Assembly (NCBI RefSeq): GCF_963169125.1
Contig: NC_084793.1
Location: 95,437,071-95,501,070 of the forward strand
Reading direction: 5' to 3'
DNA from: Humulus lupulus
Lineage: Eukaryota; Streptophyta; Magnoliopsida; Rosales; Cannabaceae
Length of the DNA: 64,000 bases
Part shown: in pieces, positions 35,541 to 47,928 of the stretch
Position numbering within the stretch: the stretch's first letter is position 1
Layout: every line of letters begins with the position of its first letter
Position numbers and translations under genes: made by a program
The notes under the pieces: model-generated
What the model saw: the letters and a program-made list of their open reading frames with translations, nothing else
Told to the model about the DNA's origin: nothing
Database searches by the model: none

Positions 35541-37044
35541 TACATGAAAATTGGTTGACCGAGCGTGGTCCCAAACAACCAAAGACCCGTCCGCGTCACA
35601 TTTGCAATGGCACAATACTATTGGAGCACGAGTCCCAGGTATAAGTTGTCTAAAAGTAGTCTTATAAATGGCCCAGGCTATGAGAACCTAACCTAGGTTT
35701 TATAATAAGCTGGTCGTCTAATCCTTGATGGTCCATACCGTCAGAACCTGAACACTAGAATCGGGACGAATAGATTTAGTGATAATTATCAACTCCCTTA
35801 TGGCCCAGGGCATTGGAACCTGAGCAACAGGAGTAAAGCGAGTTGATAAGTTAAAATCTAGAAAAATCTCGGCAGTTCGGGCTATTGGAATCCATATTGT
35901 AAAACCAGAACAATCTAGTCCAGGCCGTCAACAGTCCCGGTCGTTGGAACCGGGACCGAACATTCGACTCATTTACACAAGGTGGCGAAAACACTTAGTA
36001 AAAGTTTAACGAATGGAAACGGGAAAGCATTATGCAAGAAATAAAGTAAATAAGAACATAAAAAATTGTCTTAGACGCATCCGCGTCCGTGAAAGTGTTA
36101 CAAAAATAGAAAAAAAGAGAGAAAAAAAATAGAAGACCCGACCTAGGCTTCATCGTGCCTCGATGCCTCCGGGTTAGCTCCATCTACCTTTTCCTCGTCC
36201 AAGGGTTCCGCATCTTCTTTCTCCTTGGCCTCAAATTCAGCTCTTTTCGCAGCGGGGTCGGGGTAAAGCAGGAGGTTCATGTTCTTGTCCTGGAGCCAGG
36301 CCATGTAGATGGACTCGTCAAAAGTGACCCTCAGCATGGCGTCCACCTTTTCTCTCTTGCAGTGGGTCTCATTGTGCACCGTCACCTCCTGCCGAAACAG
36401 GTCGTCCAATTTGCGGACCTGAGACTCAAGACCGGTGACCCTCTCCTGGTCCTGGGTAGACCGGGCTTCGGCCACCTCCTGTAGGGCCTTCACTCAGAGA
36501 AGCTCCACCTCCAACCCGGCCACTAGCTTGCTATACTCGGCCTCTCTCTGGGACATAGTCTCTTCGAGTTGGAACTTAGTTCAGGCAGCCTCTTCCCGGT
36601 CCGCTTTGGCCTGAGCCACCTCCTTGGCCAGGGCTTCCTTAGCGGCTTCCCGCTGTTTCACGGTCGCCTCTAGCTATAGCTGGCTCGTCTCCATTTTCAT
36701 GGCAACATCGCCCGCCAAGTCGGCATTCCGATGAGCCAGTAGAGTGTCCTTGAACGAAGTGAAGTTAGAAAAATCTGAAGAACTAAAAGTGCAAGAAGAA
36801 ACAGGAGGTGTAAACGGATAACTTACAGTAGTGGCCTGGTGGTGGAGAGCCTGGGAGATGAATAGCATGTCCTGATTGGCTATGGTGGCATACCGCTTCA
36901 ACTGGAGGTTGGACATAGTAACCCCTACCTAATCCAGCAAGTCCGCAGCAAACGGAGCCGTGTCTTGCCCCAGTTTAGAACGGAACCCCGTCTCAGCGGC
37001 AAGCCGGTCCACAATCGGCTGGGAAGCGCTAAAAGCTACCAGAC

Positions 37045-39405
37045 TGTAACGACCCAAATTCACTAATAAGGCTTAAGGGCCTTGATTAGTGTGCCGGGAG
37101 GGCATGATGAGAATTATGTGTGATGATTATGATTAAGATGCATGATTATGATTTTAAGCAGGTTATATGACTATGTGAATTATACTATGTGATAATTATG
37201 ATGTGTGAATCGTACCACGTGGGTGCCGTGATACTAGTGTGATGCACGTGCCGAGACGGTCCTAGAAAGCTAGATAGTGGTAACTGGTAATTTGGTAACC
37301 TGTGTAACTATTAGTAACTATAGAGAGTAACAAGTTTTATGGGGAAAGTGGTAGAATTGCAAAGCTGGTGAAAAGATAAGTGTACCCTTGAGGCTTAGTT
37401 AGAAAAGGATATTTGAGGAAGGTTAAAAAGGTCTTTTGGCAGTAATATAGAGTCTTTGGCTGAGGGAAAAAGATATGTACGATTTATTATGCTAAGTAAA
37501 GCTGAAGTTAAGTCTTGGAAGGCTAGAAAGATCAAGAAGGAAAGGGAGAATCAAGAATCTAAGAGGCAAGGTGGGAGAGGAACTGAGCTGAGTTCCTTGA
37601 GGCTAGAGAAGGGCTTAAGGAGGTGGAATCAAGCATATATCAAGGTTTATACTGAGGTAAGGGATTGATCCCTGTTTTGTTAAGTTTTGAATTTGGTTTT
37701 TGAAAGGAATTGAGAAATAGCCATGGTTTTTCTTGTGTGGGATTCAGCTGGTTTGTTAAGGTGGAACTTAGCTCAAGCTTGGATTGGAGGGAGCTCAAGT
37801 CGAATTTCTGATAAAGGTAAGGGTATTAAGTGTATTTGCAATTTCATGGCTGTTATGGTTTAAGGAATTAGGGGACTGGTTTGTGCTTTCTTAACTTTCA
37901 GTTTAAGTGTTAGAGTTTGAATTTAGGTGTGAATTATGTGGATAAATGTGTAGATGAGTTGGGTTATAGTGTTTATAAGTTGTTGGTTGGTCTATGTGGG
38001 GTTTCAAATAGGTTTTGGGGCTTGGGTATGAAGTTGGGATGATTTGGAGTGAGTTAGGCTTGGGAAAAACGCGAAGGGAAACCCAGAAATCTGGGTCTGC
38101 GATGGTGTGCCGCGGCACGGCTTTTGCTTGCCGCGGCCTAGGGGTCTCTGGAGGTGGGTGCCGCGGCACAAGGAATGTGGTGCCGCGGCACAAGGCTAAT
38201 TTCAGGGTGTCACATTATGCAATTTTTGGCCTTTGCTCCGGGGGTTCGGGAGATGTCTCCGGGGTGTTGTTCTAAGGTTTTGGGGGTTCCGAGAGTGTGG
38301 ATTGGGTTCCGGGAAGGTAGTCTTGGATTTGTTAATGACAAAGAATATTGTATTTGTGTTGTGATTAGGACTTTGGAGAGGCTCGAGGTAGAGGACCGTG
38401 CTCGCGGCTTCGTGGCATCGGAAACCGGGGAATTGAAAGGTAAGAAAGCTGCACCTGAGTATGTGGTTAGGTTGGGACTAAGTGTTCCCTATGTTGGTAT
38501 GTATTGTTATGTGAGTGTGATTAACCATGTGGTCACGATGGGACTAAGTGTTCCCAACATTTGTATATCATGTCGTGAGATGGTGTTATTACGCCATGGG
38601 ACATGCGATTACCGGCCTAAGGGTGTCGGAATCAATATTTGCGCATTGAGGCGCAGCTCGGCCACTGGGAGCTGAGGCAGCTTATTTATCACTGAGCTTG
38701 GTTAAGCTGGGCAGAGTCAGTGAGTATTACACTGGGGGCGGCCCTATTGAGCCGAAGACAGTGTGCTAAATAGAGGGTGCGACTAAGGGCGCCAACCCTG
38801 AATGTTATTTGATGGGTATGACAATCTATTGGTTATGAACGTGAATATTGTGCTATGAATATAGTTAATTGACTGTCTGAATGACAACTGTTATTGCTGA
38901 TTGGATAAATGTGTGAAATGTTGAATTCTCGGTTGGGCATTGTGAAATATTTGTTAAGTGTTGCTGATCTGACTATGTTATCATGCTTTCTTGCTGGGCC
39001 TTGGCTCACGGGTGCTACGTGGTGCAGGTTAAGGCAAGGGCAGGCTGGACCAAGCCCGAGGTGGAGAGCTCCAAGGTGAAATGTACATAGCTAGCTGTTC
39101 GATCACCACGATCGAGGAGTGGACCAGGACAAGGACTACCTAACTGCTCGTTTTTGCCTTAGTATGGCCAGTCAATGTATTTAAACTTTGTAACTTTTGT
39201 TAATGGCTTTTAGACTGTTGTTTTTTGGGATCCCATGTAGATAAACAATGCTTAGCAATGAAAATATAACTTTTGAGACCAAAACACTTTTAACCCTAGT
39301 TCCTCCACTGTTTCAGTAACACGATTTTACTTAAATGATTTGATTAGCAAGTCTGGCACCTTATAAACACACAGTGTAATGGTCTTGGCTATCCAGGGCG
39401 TTACA
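37045..39405 (+). repeat. E4 5' LTR (2361 bp)
   Basis: It starts TGTAACGACCCAAATTCAC and ends CCAGGGCGTTACA. The offset to the 3' LTR is a constant 6636 bases from end to end, so there are no indels; no substitution was noticed. It contains four CCGCGG sites at 38110, 38131, 38161 and 38183. The open frames in it (up to 173 codons at 38154-38675) recur identically in the other LTR and have no known domain. Confidence 0.95.
38107..38191 (+). repeat. Cluster of GTGCCGCGGCAC palindromes in the E4 LTR
   Basis: The perfect 12-base palindrome occurs at 38107-38118, 38158-38169 and 38180-38191, with a partial copy at 38129-38138. The cluster repeats in the 3' LTR at 44743-44827, and a diverged version is in the solo LTR at 7777-7943. 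Confidence 0.85.
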
Positions 39406-39408
39406 ACT

Positions 39409-39420
39409 TGGTATCAGAGC
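39409..39420 (+). promoter_or_regulatory. E4 primer-binding site (initiator tRNA-Met type)
   Basis: TGGTATCAGAGC, three bases after the LTR, is the standard plant primer site complementary to the 3' end of initiator methionine tRNA. Confidence 0.92.
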
Positions 39421-42400
39421 GTCCTAGGTTTATGGGTCTTGAAGACTAGCTGGATATGTACATTCGCCGCGGGAGACAAGCTCAACTCGGGGTTTGGTAA
39501 TTGTGTATGCATGATGAGGTGCTTAAATGATTTGAGTGAGATATGATTGTTGATATGTGTTTGATGAATAGGGAGCATGAGATACTGATGGGGCCTGGCC
39601 CTTGACTGCTGTTTAGGCATGTTGATTAGTATTTCTCTTGCATGTGGTTGAATACATGGGTAATGGCGATATAGGGATTGCATGTTATTATATGTTAAAT
39701 TGAAACTTGTATGATATACCCGTTTGTTGGCATGGAGGGCATAAAAGGTATGAACGCATCTAGTGATAAAGAGATTTGATAATTTATGCATAATATGGGT
39801 GCTTAATATGTTTTATGTGTGTTTGATTGTTATGATTGTTTGGATCTGCCTTTGAGTTGGTTTTGGGTATAAACGTCAGGGCTGGGAAGTTTAGTCGATA
39901 AAGACAGATTAATTCAGGGTGTATGTATTGAGAATGGTCAATTGGATTCAGTTTTGGTTTTGGTAGGGATGGACGATGACAGTTGGGAGGTTGGAATCCT
40001 CCACCTTCCCTTGAGATTCGCAGCGGGTGTTTGTTGATATATGAGTCAGGCTGTAAGGTCTGATAGAATTTATTGGATGGATGAAAAAGGCAAATTACTG
40101 AGGAGGAACAGACAAGAATTATTGTACGGAAGTCTTATCCTCTAGTTTCGAGGAAGGTTTGGGTTTGTTCAGGAATCAATTAGTAAATGGGTGTGGCTAA
40201 CCCCGTTCTTAGTGATATGAGAAGGATAAATTGGGATGAGTAACCTTACTAGGCAATTGTGGTAAAAGGGTGTCAAAAGTGGCAAGGTAGCGATAGTACA
40301 TATTGTTGAGTTTGGTGGGTTGGTCGATCCACTTTGGATTATGGTGCAAATGGATGAAGCCGGGGATGATAAGTCATTTGTGAGTTAAACTCTGAGTTGG
40401 TTGTCTGTGCTTGGGCAGTAGAGAGAGAGGGCCTCATTATCTATGGTGAAGGGAATACATGTGATGATATTTTCGTCCGTCGAAATATAGTAAGTGTGGC
40501 TACTCGGTGATTGGAAGAATGAGAACCTTTGGTGGTTTTATGGTTCTTGGTTTGGACAGGAAAGGGGTTCAGTGCACAGGTTGGCCATTGAGGCAGGGAA
40601 GACTGGGATACTTTACTCATTTAAAGCCCAAGGTTAGTTTCTCAGAAGTGACCAGTGGCTTGGATAGCCTTTGCTTTGGTTGGGAAGAGAGCTGAAAGGA
40701 GTGGGTGTTGTGCGTCTATTAGGAAGGATTCAGATGGGTATATGTTGAGGGAAGTTAATATGTTATATTAGGGACAACTTTGGACAGTCATGAGTATTTC
40801 TTGAAGTATATTGATTGGACTGAATGGGAATTATATTAGTTAGTAGGAAAGTAGATAAGAATGCAGTTTTCGGCCACAGTTTGGAATTTGGGTATGGAAG
40901 AAGTTGGTATCAGGGACGCAATGAGAGATGATATTAGGGATGAAGAGTTTAAATGCCTCGTTACAAGACAGGACGGTGTCTTTAGGAGTTGATTATCGGT
41001 CTGGTTATTACTAGATAAGGATCAAGGAAAGAGACATCTTAGGGAATTATTACTTATACCGAGAGGGGTGTGATGCATTACTAGTAAGGATTTCTAGTCG
41101 TTTGTACTTTAATAACATGAGTAAGTCTGACGAGCAGAGAACAAGAAATGACATGGATGGTTTGCATTCAGGATTCACTAGTGACTAGTTGAATTACTCC
41201 CCAGTTAGAAGTGGAATGTGAACGACTACTATACTGATGATATCACGACTGAAGCAGTAGGGTCAGAAGTAAAGTTTCAGAGGGTAGTAACTTCATTCTT
41301 CAAAGGTATTCCAGGTTAAGTACAGGATGGGAGGAGATCAGGTACAGAAAGAGTTGATCAGAAGCACACTAAGACCGATGAATGTATCAGCTACTACTTG
41401 AAGTATCCTCGAAGACAGTTACAGCGTGAGGGTTTTTAACATGAAGAGTCGGTCAAGCAGGGGGAACGGTGATGGGTTGTAAGAAAGGAGCGGTAACTCT
41501 TGAGTTTAAAAAAGGGAAATCCTTGCAGTGGCTGGCGTTTATACTTGGAGTGTGAGGTCTACTGCAAGGGAAATGATTAGAGCCTTAGTTGATGTGATGG
41601 ACACTACTTGAGTTATATCAGTGGGACAAGACAGACTGGGTTGGTTTGTGGGTTTCCAGATAAGTTTCTAAGGAATTTGTCAGGGAGTTCGTCTGCGCAA
41701 AGAGATGGATTGGGGATAAGACTGGTGTCAGGGATGGAATTAGATCTAAGATGTTGTATTGAATGGTTTTAACAAAACGATGAGAGTTAAGGTCTTAATT
41801 GTTGAGTAGGATGACATACTTCAGGAAGGATCTTTGATCTGGTTATTACCAGCTAGAGATCAGAAATAGTTAAGGATCTTTGATCTGGTTATTACCAGCT
41901 AAAGATCAGGTGCAGTTAGGGATCTTCGACCTGGTTATTACCAGTTGGAGAACAGGGAAGAGGATAAGTAGGAGGTTGCTATTATGTTGGATAAGGGCAC
42001 TGAGGATGCTAGGTTATGTGTTGAGGGTTTGGTCAGTGCCAAACTGTTTTTTGTGTGAAATAGGTGAAAAGAGTATTCAAAGATTATCTGAATTGGACTT
42101 GTAATTGTCTTGATCGACAGCATAGTGATGTATTCTGGTTAGAGCTTTGTTAAGGTTGAAGAATGCCTTGGAAGTAAGAGTTTCCCTAGGTAAGCATGAT
42201 GGTACCGGTAGTTGGGTGAGATTCACATCTTCTTACAGATTAGAATCAATTGTTGTGTTGCTATGATACCTCAAGACAGGAGGAAGTGATGATCTATGCA
42301 TGGTGTTGGTTAAAGGATCCGACTGGAACTAGAGTGGAGTATCTAGTAGGCTTATTAGCCAGTGGATACCTGGAATTGTTATCGTATACAGGAACAAGAA

Positions 42401-43652
42401 TGACAGTTAAGGAAATCCCAAATGAAAGGAATCAAAGGCAAGTCTTAATTGAATTAGCAAAGGATTCTACAGTGTTATGTGTAAATTTATAGTGATATAA
42501 GGACCAAATTTGGACTCTGATGGACACCGAAATTACATAGAAATTCTGGATGAATCTCGTACTACTCTCTTGGTCCTTTCATCCAGGCATTAGGAAAAAG
42601 GTACAATAATTTGAAGGTTTTTATTGGAGGCATAGATGGAGAAGAATATAATGAATGAGGAACAAAATTCTTATCCCGATAGCAGTTTGTGATAGGCATC
42701 GCAACCTTTGAGTATGTTATAATGGGAATAAGGAAATATGGTGATAGGTATTGCAGAGAGGTTGCCAAGATGGTGGGGTCATCATGGATCAACGTTTGGG
42801 GAGAACTTGCTTTTATCAGTAAGAATAATTTATACAGTTGACCAGTATTCAGAACTCTAAGCGAGACGGGTGGTAAGCCTCCATGGAATTCGGAGTTAAT
42901 TTTATTGAACAAGGACTTTATCTTATTCTCAGGTCTTGGGAGGATTAAGAAAGGCAATGAATAGATAGACAGAATCTGACGAGTTTTATTATTTCCAGAC
43001 TGATGGTAAATCAGAGAGAAATGGAGTTATTTGGTTATTGGAAGAACACTTGATAAAATGGAATATAAGAAGGATTATATATCATCCCTTCGTTGGAATG
43101 AGATAAGTGATAGGTTGTATTTGGATCTGGAGGTAGTTCGGGGGATCATTGAGATTATTAAAAGATTAGAGCATGAAACTCACTTTTCAAACTAGATGGA
43201 AAAGCTTTATTGAATTAGGAAACAGAGGTATGGAGTTTCGAGTAGAAGATGGTAGCTTTCGTGGGATGTCGCCAGAGATAGAGAGGTGAAGAGCTTGATG
43301 GACCCCAGGGTATCAAGGCTGTTTGGATTCGGTAGGGGATCAGTGAGATTGATTTAAGTTGACTACATCTTTGGGCACCGTTAGCTATACGCAGTGGATT
43401 TTGTATTCCATGTTAGGGACATGGATTGGAGAAACTCATGTGTTGATTGATAAGGATCTACAGATTAAAATGAAGATATTCCATGTGGGGTGACCGGTTT
43501 AAGCATGAGATTGAAAGACTGAGATTTTGAGGAATAAGATTGTACCTTGAGTTAAGGTAACACACCAGAAAAGGTAGGGTCAAGGAGTGACCGGGATAGC
43601 TGGAATCAGTTGTGTGGAATTTGTGTCCTGAATTGTTCAGGTAAATTTCGAG
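39421..43652 (+). pseudogene. E4 decayed gag-pol interior
   Basis: A gag-start-like phrase, IRRGRQAQLG, is at 39456-39490. RT phrase SGYY.IRIK is at about 41000-41024, followed by KERDIL. The RT catalytic region is at 42098-42142 reading LVIVLIDSIVMYS, where the family has two Asp; the second is Ser. The integrase C-terminal-side phrase TDGKSERNG is near 43000. LRNKIVP near 43535 matches the chromovirus C-terminal region. There is no frame longer than about 130 codons. The order is preserved, so this is decay of an autonomous ancestor rather than capture of unrelated DNA. Confidence 0.75.
41828..41965 (+). repeat. 46-bp tandem triplication of an RT motif in E4
   Basis: GATCTGGTTATTACCAGCT and variants begin at 41836, 41882 and 41928, exactly 46 bases apart. 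Each encodes the RT phrase SGYY-Q-L. A related single copy is at 41000. Confidence 0.88.
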
Positions 43653-43680
43653 GACGAAATTCTCATTAGGAGGGGATAGT
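43653..43680 (+). promoter_or_regulatory. E4 polypurine tract region
   Basis: GGACGAAATTC is followed by TTAGGAGGGGATAG just before the 3' LTR. The purine run primes plus-strand synthesis. Confidence 0.82.
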
Positions 43681-46041
43681 TGTAACGACCCAAATTCACT
43701 AATAAGGCTTAAGGGCCTTGATTAGTGTGCCGGGAGGGCATGATGAGAATTATGTGTGATGATTATGATTAAGATGCATGATTATGATTTTAAGCAGGTT
43801 ATATGACTATGTGAATTATACTATGTGATAATTATGATGTGTGAATCGTACCACGTGGGTGCCGTGATACTAGTGTGATGCACGTGCCGAGACGGTCCTA
43901 GAAAGCTAGATAGTGGTAACTGGTAATTTGGTAACCTGTGTAACTATTAGTAACTATAGAGAGTAACAAGTTTTATGGGGAAAGTGGTAGAATTGCAAAG
44001 CTGGTGAAAAGATAAGTGTACCCTTGAGGCTTAGTTAGAAAAGGATATTTGAGGAAGGTTAAAAAGGTCTTTTGGCAGTAATATAGAGTCTTTGGCTGAG
44101 GGAAAAAGATATGTACGATTTATTATGCTAAGTAAAGCTGAAGTTAAGTCTTGGAAGGCTAGAAAGATCAAGAAGGAAAGGGAGAATCAAGAATCTAAGA
44201 GGCAAGGTGGGAGAGGAACTGAGCTGAGTTCCTTGAGGCTAGAGAAGGGCTTAAGGAGGTGGAATCAAGCATATATCAAGGTTTATACTGAGGTAAGGGA
44301 TTGATCCCTGTTTTGTTAAGTTTTGAATTTGGTTTTTGAAAGGAATTGAGAAATAGCCATGGTTTTTCTTGTGTGGGATTCAGCTGGTTTGTTAAGGTGG
44401 AACTTAGCTCAAGCTTGGATTGGAGGGAGCTCAAGTCGAATTTCTGATAAAGGTAAGGGTATTAAGTGTATTTGCAATTTCATGGCTGTTATGGTTTAAG
44501 GAATTAGGGGACTGGTTTGTGCTTTCTTAACTTTCAGTTTAAGTGTTAGAGTTTGAATTTAGGTGTGAATTATGTGGATAAATGTGTAGATGAGTTGGGT
44601 TATAGTGTTTATAAGTTGTTGGTTGGTCTATGTGGGGTTTCAAATAGGTTTTGGGGCTTGGGTATGAAGTTGGGATGATTTGGAGTGAGTTAGGCTTGGG
44701 AAAAACGCGAAGGGAAACCCAGAAATCTGGGTCTGCGATGGTGTGCCGCGGCACGGCTTTTGCTTGCCGCGGCCTAGGGGTCTCTGGAGGTGGGTGCCGC
44801 GGCACAAGGAATGTGGTGCCGCGGCACAAGGCTAATTTCAGGGTGTCACATTATGCAATTTTTGGCCTTTGCTCCGGGGGTTCGGGAGATGTCTCCGGGG
44901 TGTTGTTCTAAGGTTTTGGGGGTTCCGAGAGTGTGGATTGGGTTCCGGGAAGGTAGTCTTGGATTTGTTAATGACAAAGAATATTGTATTTGTGTTGTGA
45001 TTAGGACTTTGGAGAGGCTCGAGGTAGAGGACCGTGCTCGCGGCTTCGTGGCATCGGAAACCGGGGAATTGAAAGGTAAGAAAGCTGCACCTGAGTATGT
45101 GGTTAGGTTGGGACTAAGTGTTCCCTATGTTGGTATGTATTGTTATGTGAGTGTGATTAACCATGTGGTCACGATGGGACTAAGTGTTCCCAACATTTGT
45201 ATATCATGTCGTGAGATGGTGTTATTACGCCATGGGACATGCGATTACCGGCCTAAGGGTGTCGGAATCAATATTTGCGCATTGAGGCGCAGCTCGGCCA
45301 CTGGGAGCTGAGGCAGCTTATTTATCACTGAGCTTGGTTAAGCTGGGCAGAGTCAGTGAGTATTACACTGGGGGCGGCCCTATTGAGCCGAAGACAGTGT
45401 GCTAAATAGAGGGTGCGACTAAGGGCGCCAACCCTGAATGTTATTTGATGGGTATGACAATCTATTGGTTATGAACGTGAATATTGTGCTATGAATATAG
45501 TTAATTGACTGTCTGAATGACAACTGTTATTGCTGATTGGATAAATGTGTGAAATGTTGAATTCTCGGTTGGGCATTGTGAAATATTTGTTAAGTGTTGC
45601 TGATCTGACTATGTTATCATGCTTTCTTGCTGGGCCTTGGCTCACGGGTGCTACGTGGTGCAGGTTAAGGCAAGGGCAGGCTGGACCAAGCCCGAGGTGG
45701 AGAGCTCCAAGGTGAAATGTACATAGCTAGCTGTTCGATCACCACGATCGAGGAGTGGACCAGGACAAGGACTACCTAACTGCTCGTTTTTGCCTTAGTA
45801 TGGCCAGTCAATGTATTTAAACTTTGTAACTTTTGTTAATGGCTTTTAGACTGTTGTTTTTTGGGATCCCATGTAGATAAACAATGCTTAGCAATGAAAA
45901 TATAACTTTTGAGACCAAAACACTTTTAACCCTAGTTCCTCCACTGTTTCAGTAACACGATTTTACTTAAATGATTTGATTAGCAAGTCTGGCACCTTAT
46001 AAACACACAGTGTAATGGTCTTGGCTATCCAGGGCGTTACA
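43681..46041 (+). repeat. E4 3' LTR (2361 bp)
   Basis: Same length and, as far as read, same sequence as 37045-39405. Followed by CAGAC at 46042-46046. Confidence 0.95.
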
Positions 46042-47928
46042 CAGACGCTCCAAGAACTCGACCTGATGACGAATCATCAGGGCCTTCCCTCTTCTCCTGG
46101 CTGCTATCCCACGTCCGGGATACCAGTTTGGACTGTTCCTCTCACAGAGCCGCCTCTCCCTCTTCGGGCAAAACCGGATGGACGGGGAGCGCAGCCACTC
46201 CCAGAAGGTCCTTGGCGTCAAGGTGACTCTCCTCGGAGTATTCCTCAGCCGAGCCAGCACCTTTGGTCTTGGTCCTCTTTGTCCCCTTCGCGGCCTCACC
46301 CGTGCTTGAGTCCGCGGTTCTCTTCCCGAAACTCCAACTCACCAGCAGGTCCCGCTCCAGGTCGATTACCAGGGGATGGGCAGGAGCTGAGATAGTTTCA
46401 GGATTAACTGTCATGATCAGGACCGCAGCTGAGGCCTCCCTAACTGAGTTAGGCTCCGGCCCCAAGCTCCCAAGGATCGCGTCCGGAGCTTTCGGCTTGG
46501 GCGCACCTTTGGCGGTCTTCTTTGCCGAAGCTCTAGCCTTGGCAGCCCGGACCTCAAGGGCCTGCTTCATCTTCTCCACGGGATCGGACATGTTGGAGTC
46601 TTCTAAAATGAACAAACAAAAAAGGACTTAGCAAAATACACAAGTCACGGCGAATGAGTAATCACATGACTAAAAGTAATCCGGGACGAACCCTTGTCTA
46701 GACCTCAGACTCGACTCAATTCTCCTAAGGCGAAGGAACGGATTCGATCTCCCATGTCATCCGGGTATAAGAAGTTCCCATACTGAAGGAACTCAGACGA
46801 ATACATGAGAGTTTCCTGATCTACAATGATGGGAGAAGAAGGTCTCATCTCTCCATCAACCCCGAACACGGGGCCTCGATAAACTAGTCTATCCCTATCT
46901 AAGTCCCTAACTCGGGGAGCATAAGTCAAAAGCAAAGATGAGTTACCTCGCCCTGATACACTAGCACTAGGGGTCCCCGTGTTCGGATGGGCCTCGTCGA
47001 AGAGGGCTTCCAGCTCCTCGGAGGTGGCACTCTCCTTCTCCTGGGTCTGGTCCCGCTTCCTTTTGGCCGCGTCTGCCAGGGCAGCGGCCTCTACAGCCCT
47101 GATGTGCTCAAGGGCCAGCTCCTCCCTCAATTCCGGGTCTTTCTCACATTGTATCCCCCGGAGACTGGGGGCCTTGATCATTTGATTGGCCGCTAGCATC
47201 CCGACCACCCGGAGGTTATCAGTGTTGACGTAGCCCCCTACGTCCAAATCTTCTGCACTTAGCTCGGAGTAGAATTTCTTCCAGTCCAAGATGAACTGGG
47301 TGAGGGGAGTCTGGGCATAGGGTCCTGCCATCAAAGGCAATATGTTGAGAATGAGGAATAAAAGGCGAAAACAAAAAAGAAACTAGGGAATAGGAAGCCA
47401 CTTACCCACTGGCTAGAAGCCTAACATCAGCGTGGGATTCTTTTCTAAAAGAAACATGGACATCATGAACCAGTAATGTCTGACGTTCGGGGGGTGCTTC
47501 CATGTGCAGGTAGGAGCAGCATAGTTGCCACGCAGTTTCAGCCTGTAAAAGTCGTCCAGGGTCTTGTCCTTGATGTTGACTTGCGGCTCTAGCTTGTAGA
47601 AATACAACACCTTTGCTGGTGTTGGATCTGGGATCTGCTTCGCTATGCAAAAGATGCGCCATCCTGCAAGCAGTCGGTACACTTGAGGCAGGAGCTGGAA
47701 AGGTGCAATCCCCACGAACTTGAGGAATTGCGTGAAGTAGTCATGAAACGGGAGAGTGGCTCCCGCACTGATGTGGCCCACGCTCCAGGCCCCGAACTCA
47801 CCCACGCTGGTGTGAGCTTTCTCCTCTTTCCTGGCCAGACGAAGTAGACGATGGAAAATGTCGTCAACAAGCTTAGACATAAAAGGTCTTTTAAGTGTTT
47901 TTCTTTTATGATAATGTAAAGATATCAA

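Larger units (their letters stand above)
35051..36142. other. E2 convergent spacer between pol end and opposed gene end
   Basis: Non-coding. It contains a G-run and the 61-bp tandem repeat listed separately, then degenerate phrases such as GGAACCTGA and GGCCCAGG recurring to about 35950. Both transcripts should end here. Confidence 0.6.
37045..46041 (+). mobile_element. E4: non-autonomous chromovirus-derived LTR element (8997 bp)
   Basis: Two direct 2361-bp LTRs with TGTAAC...GTTACA ends are flanked by perfect CAGAC duplications (37040-37044 and 46042-46046). The primer site TGGTATCAGAGC follows the 5' LTR and a purine tract precedes the 3' LTR. The 4275-bp interior has no long open frame but keeps decayed gag, RT and integrase phrases in normal order. 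The 3' phrase AATTTCGAGGACGAAATTC is typical of Tekay/Del-type chromoviruses. It is the innermost and youngest layer of the nest. Confidence 0.95.
36143..47928 (-). pseudogene. E2 antisense spliced gene (PF04195-like plus coiled coil), interrupted by E4
   Basis: Transcribed against gag-pol. The first exon (47928-47407) has FVGIAPFQLLPQVYRLLAGW and KVLYFYKLEPQ, matching the E1 opposed gene and the 'putative gypsy type transposon' family (PF04195). A TAG precedes its donor GTAAGT at 47405. The next exon starts at 47324 after a TGGCAG acceptor and covers KKFYSELSAEDLDVGGYV and an Ala/Glu/Lys-rich helix. A further exon starts at 46602 after TTTTAG with a basic Lys/Ala-rich stretch. E4 is inserted at 37045-46041. 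Beyond it (37044-36143) the gene continues with an intron near 36785-36830, a long coiled coil (LESQVRKLDDLFRQEVTV) and the end EASRHDEA before TAG. At least four stops are visible. The role is unknown. Confidence 0.78.

Noticed and set aside
38154..38675. Open frame of 173 codons, repeated identically at 44790-45311
   Set aside because: It lies wholly inside the two E4 LTRs, has no recognisable domain, and the identity follows from LTR identity rather than from coding constraint.
46911..46946. Possible intron in the E2 opposed gene (GTAACT to CCGAG)
   Set aside because: At about 36 bases it is too short for a plant intron, and the frame is open through it.
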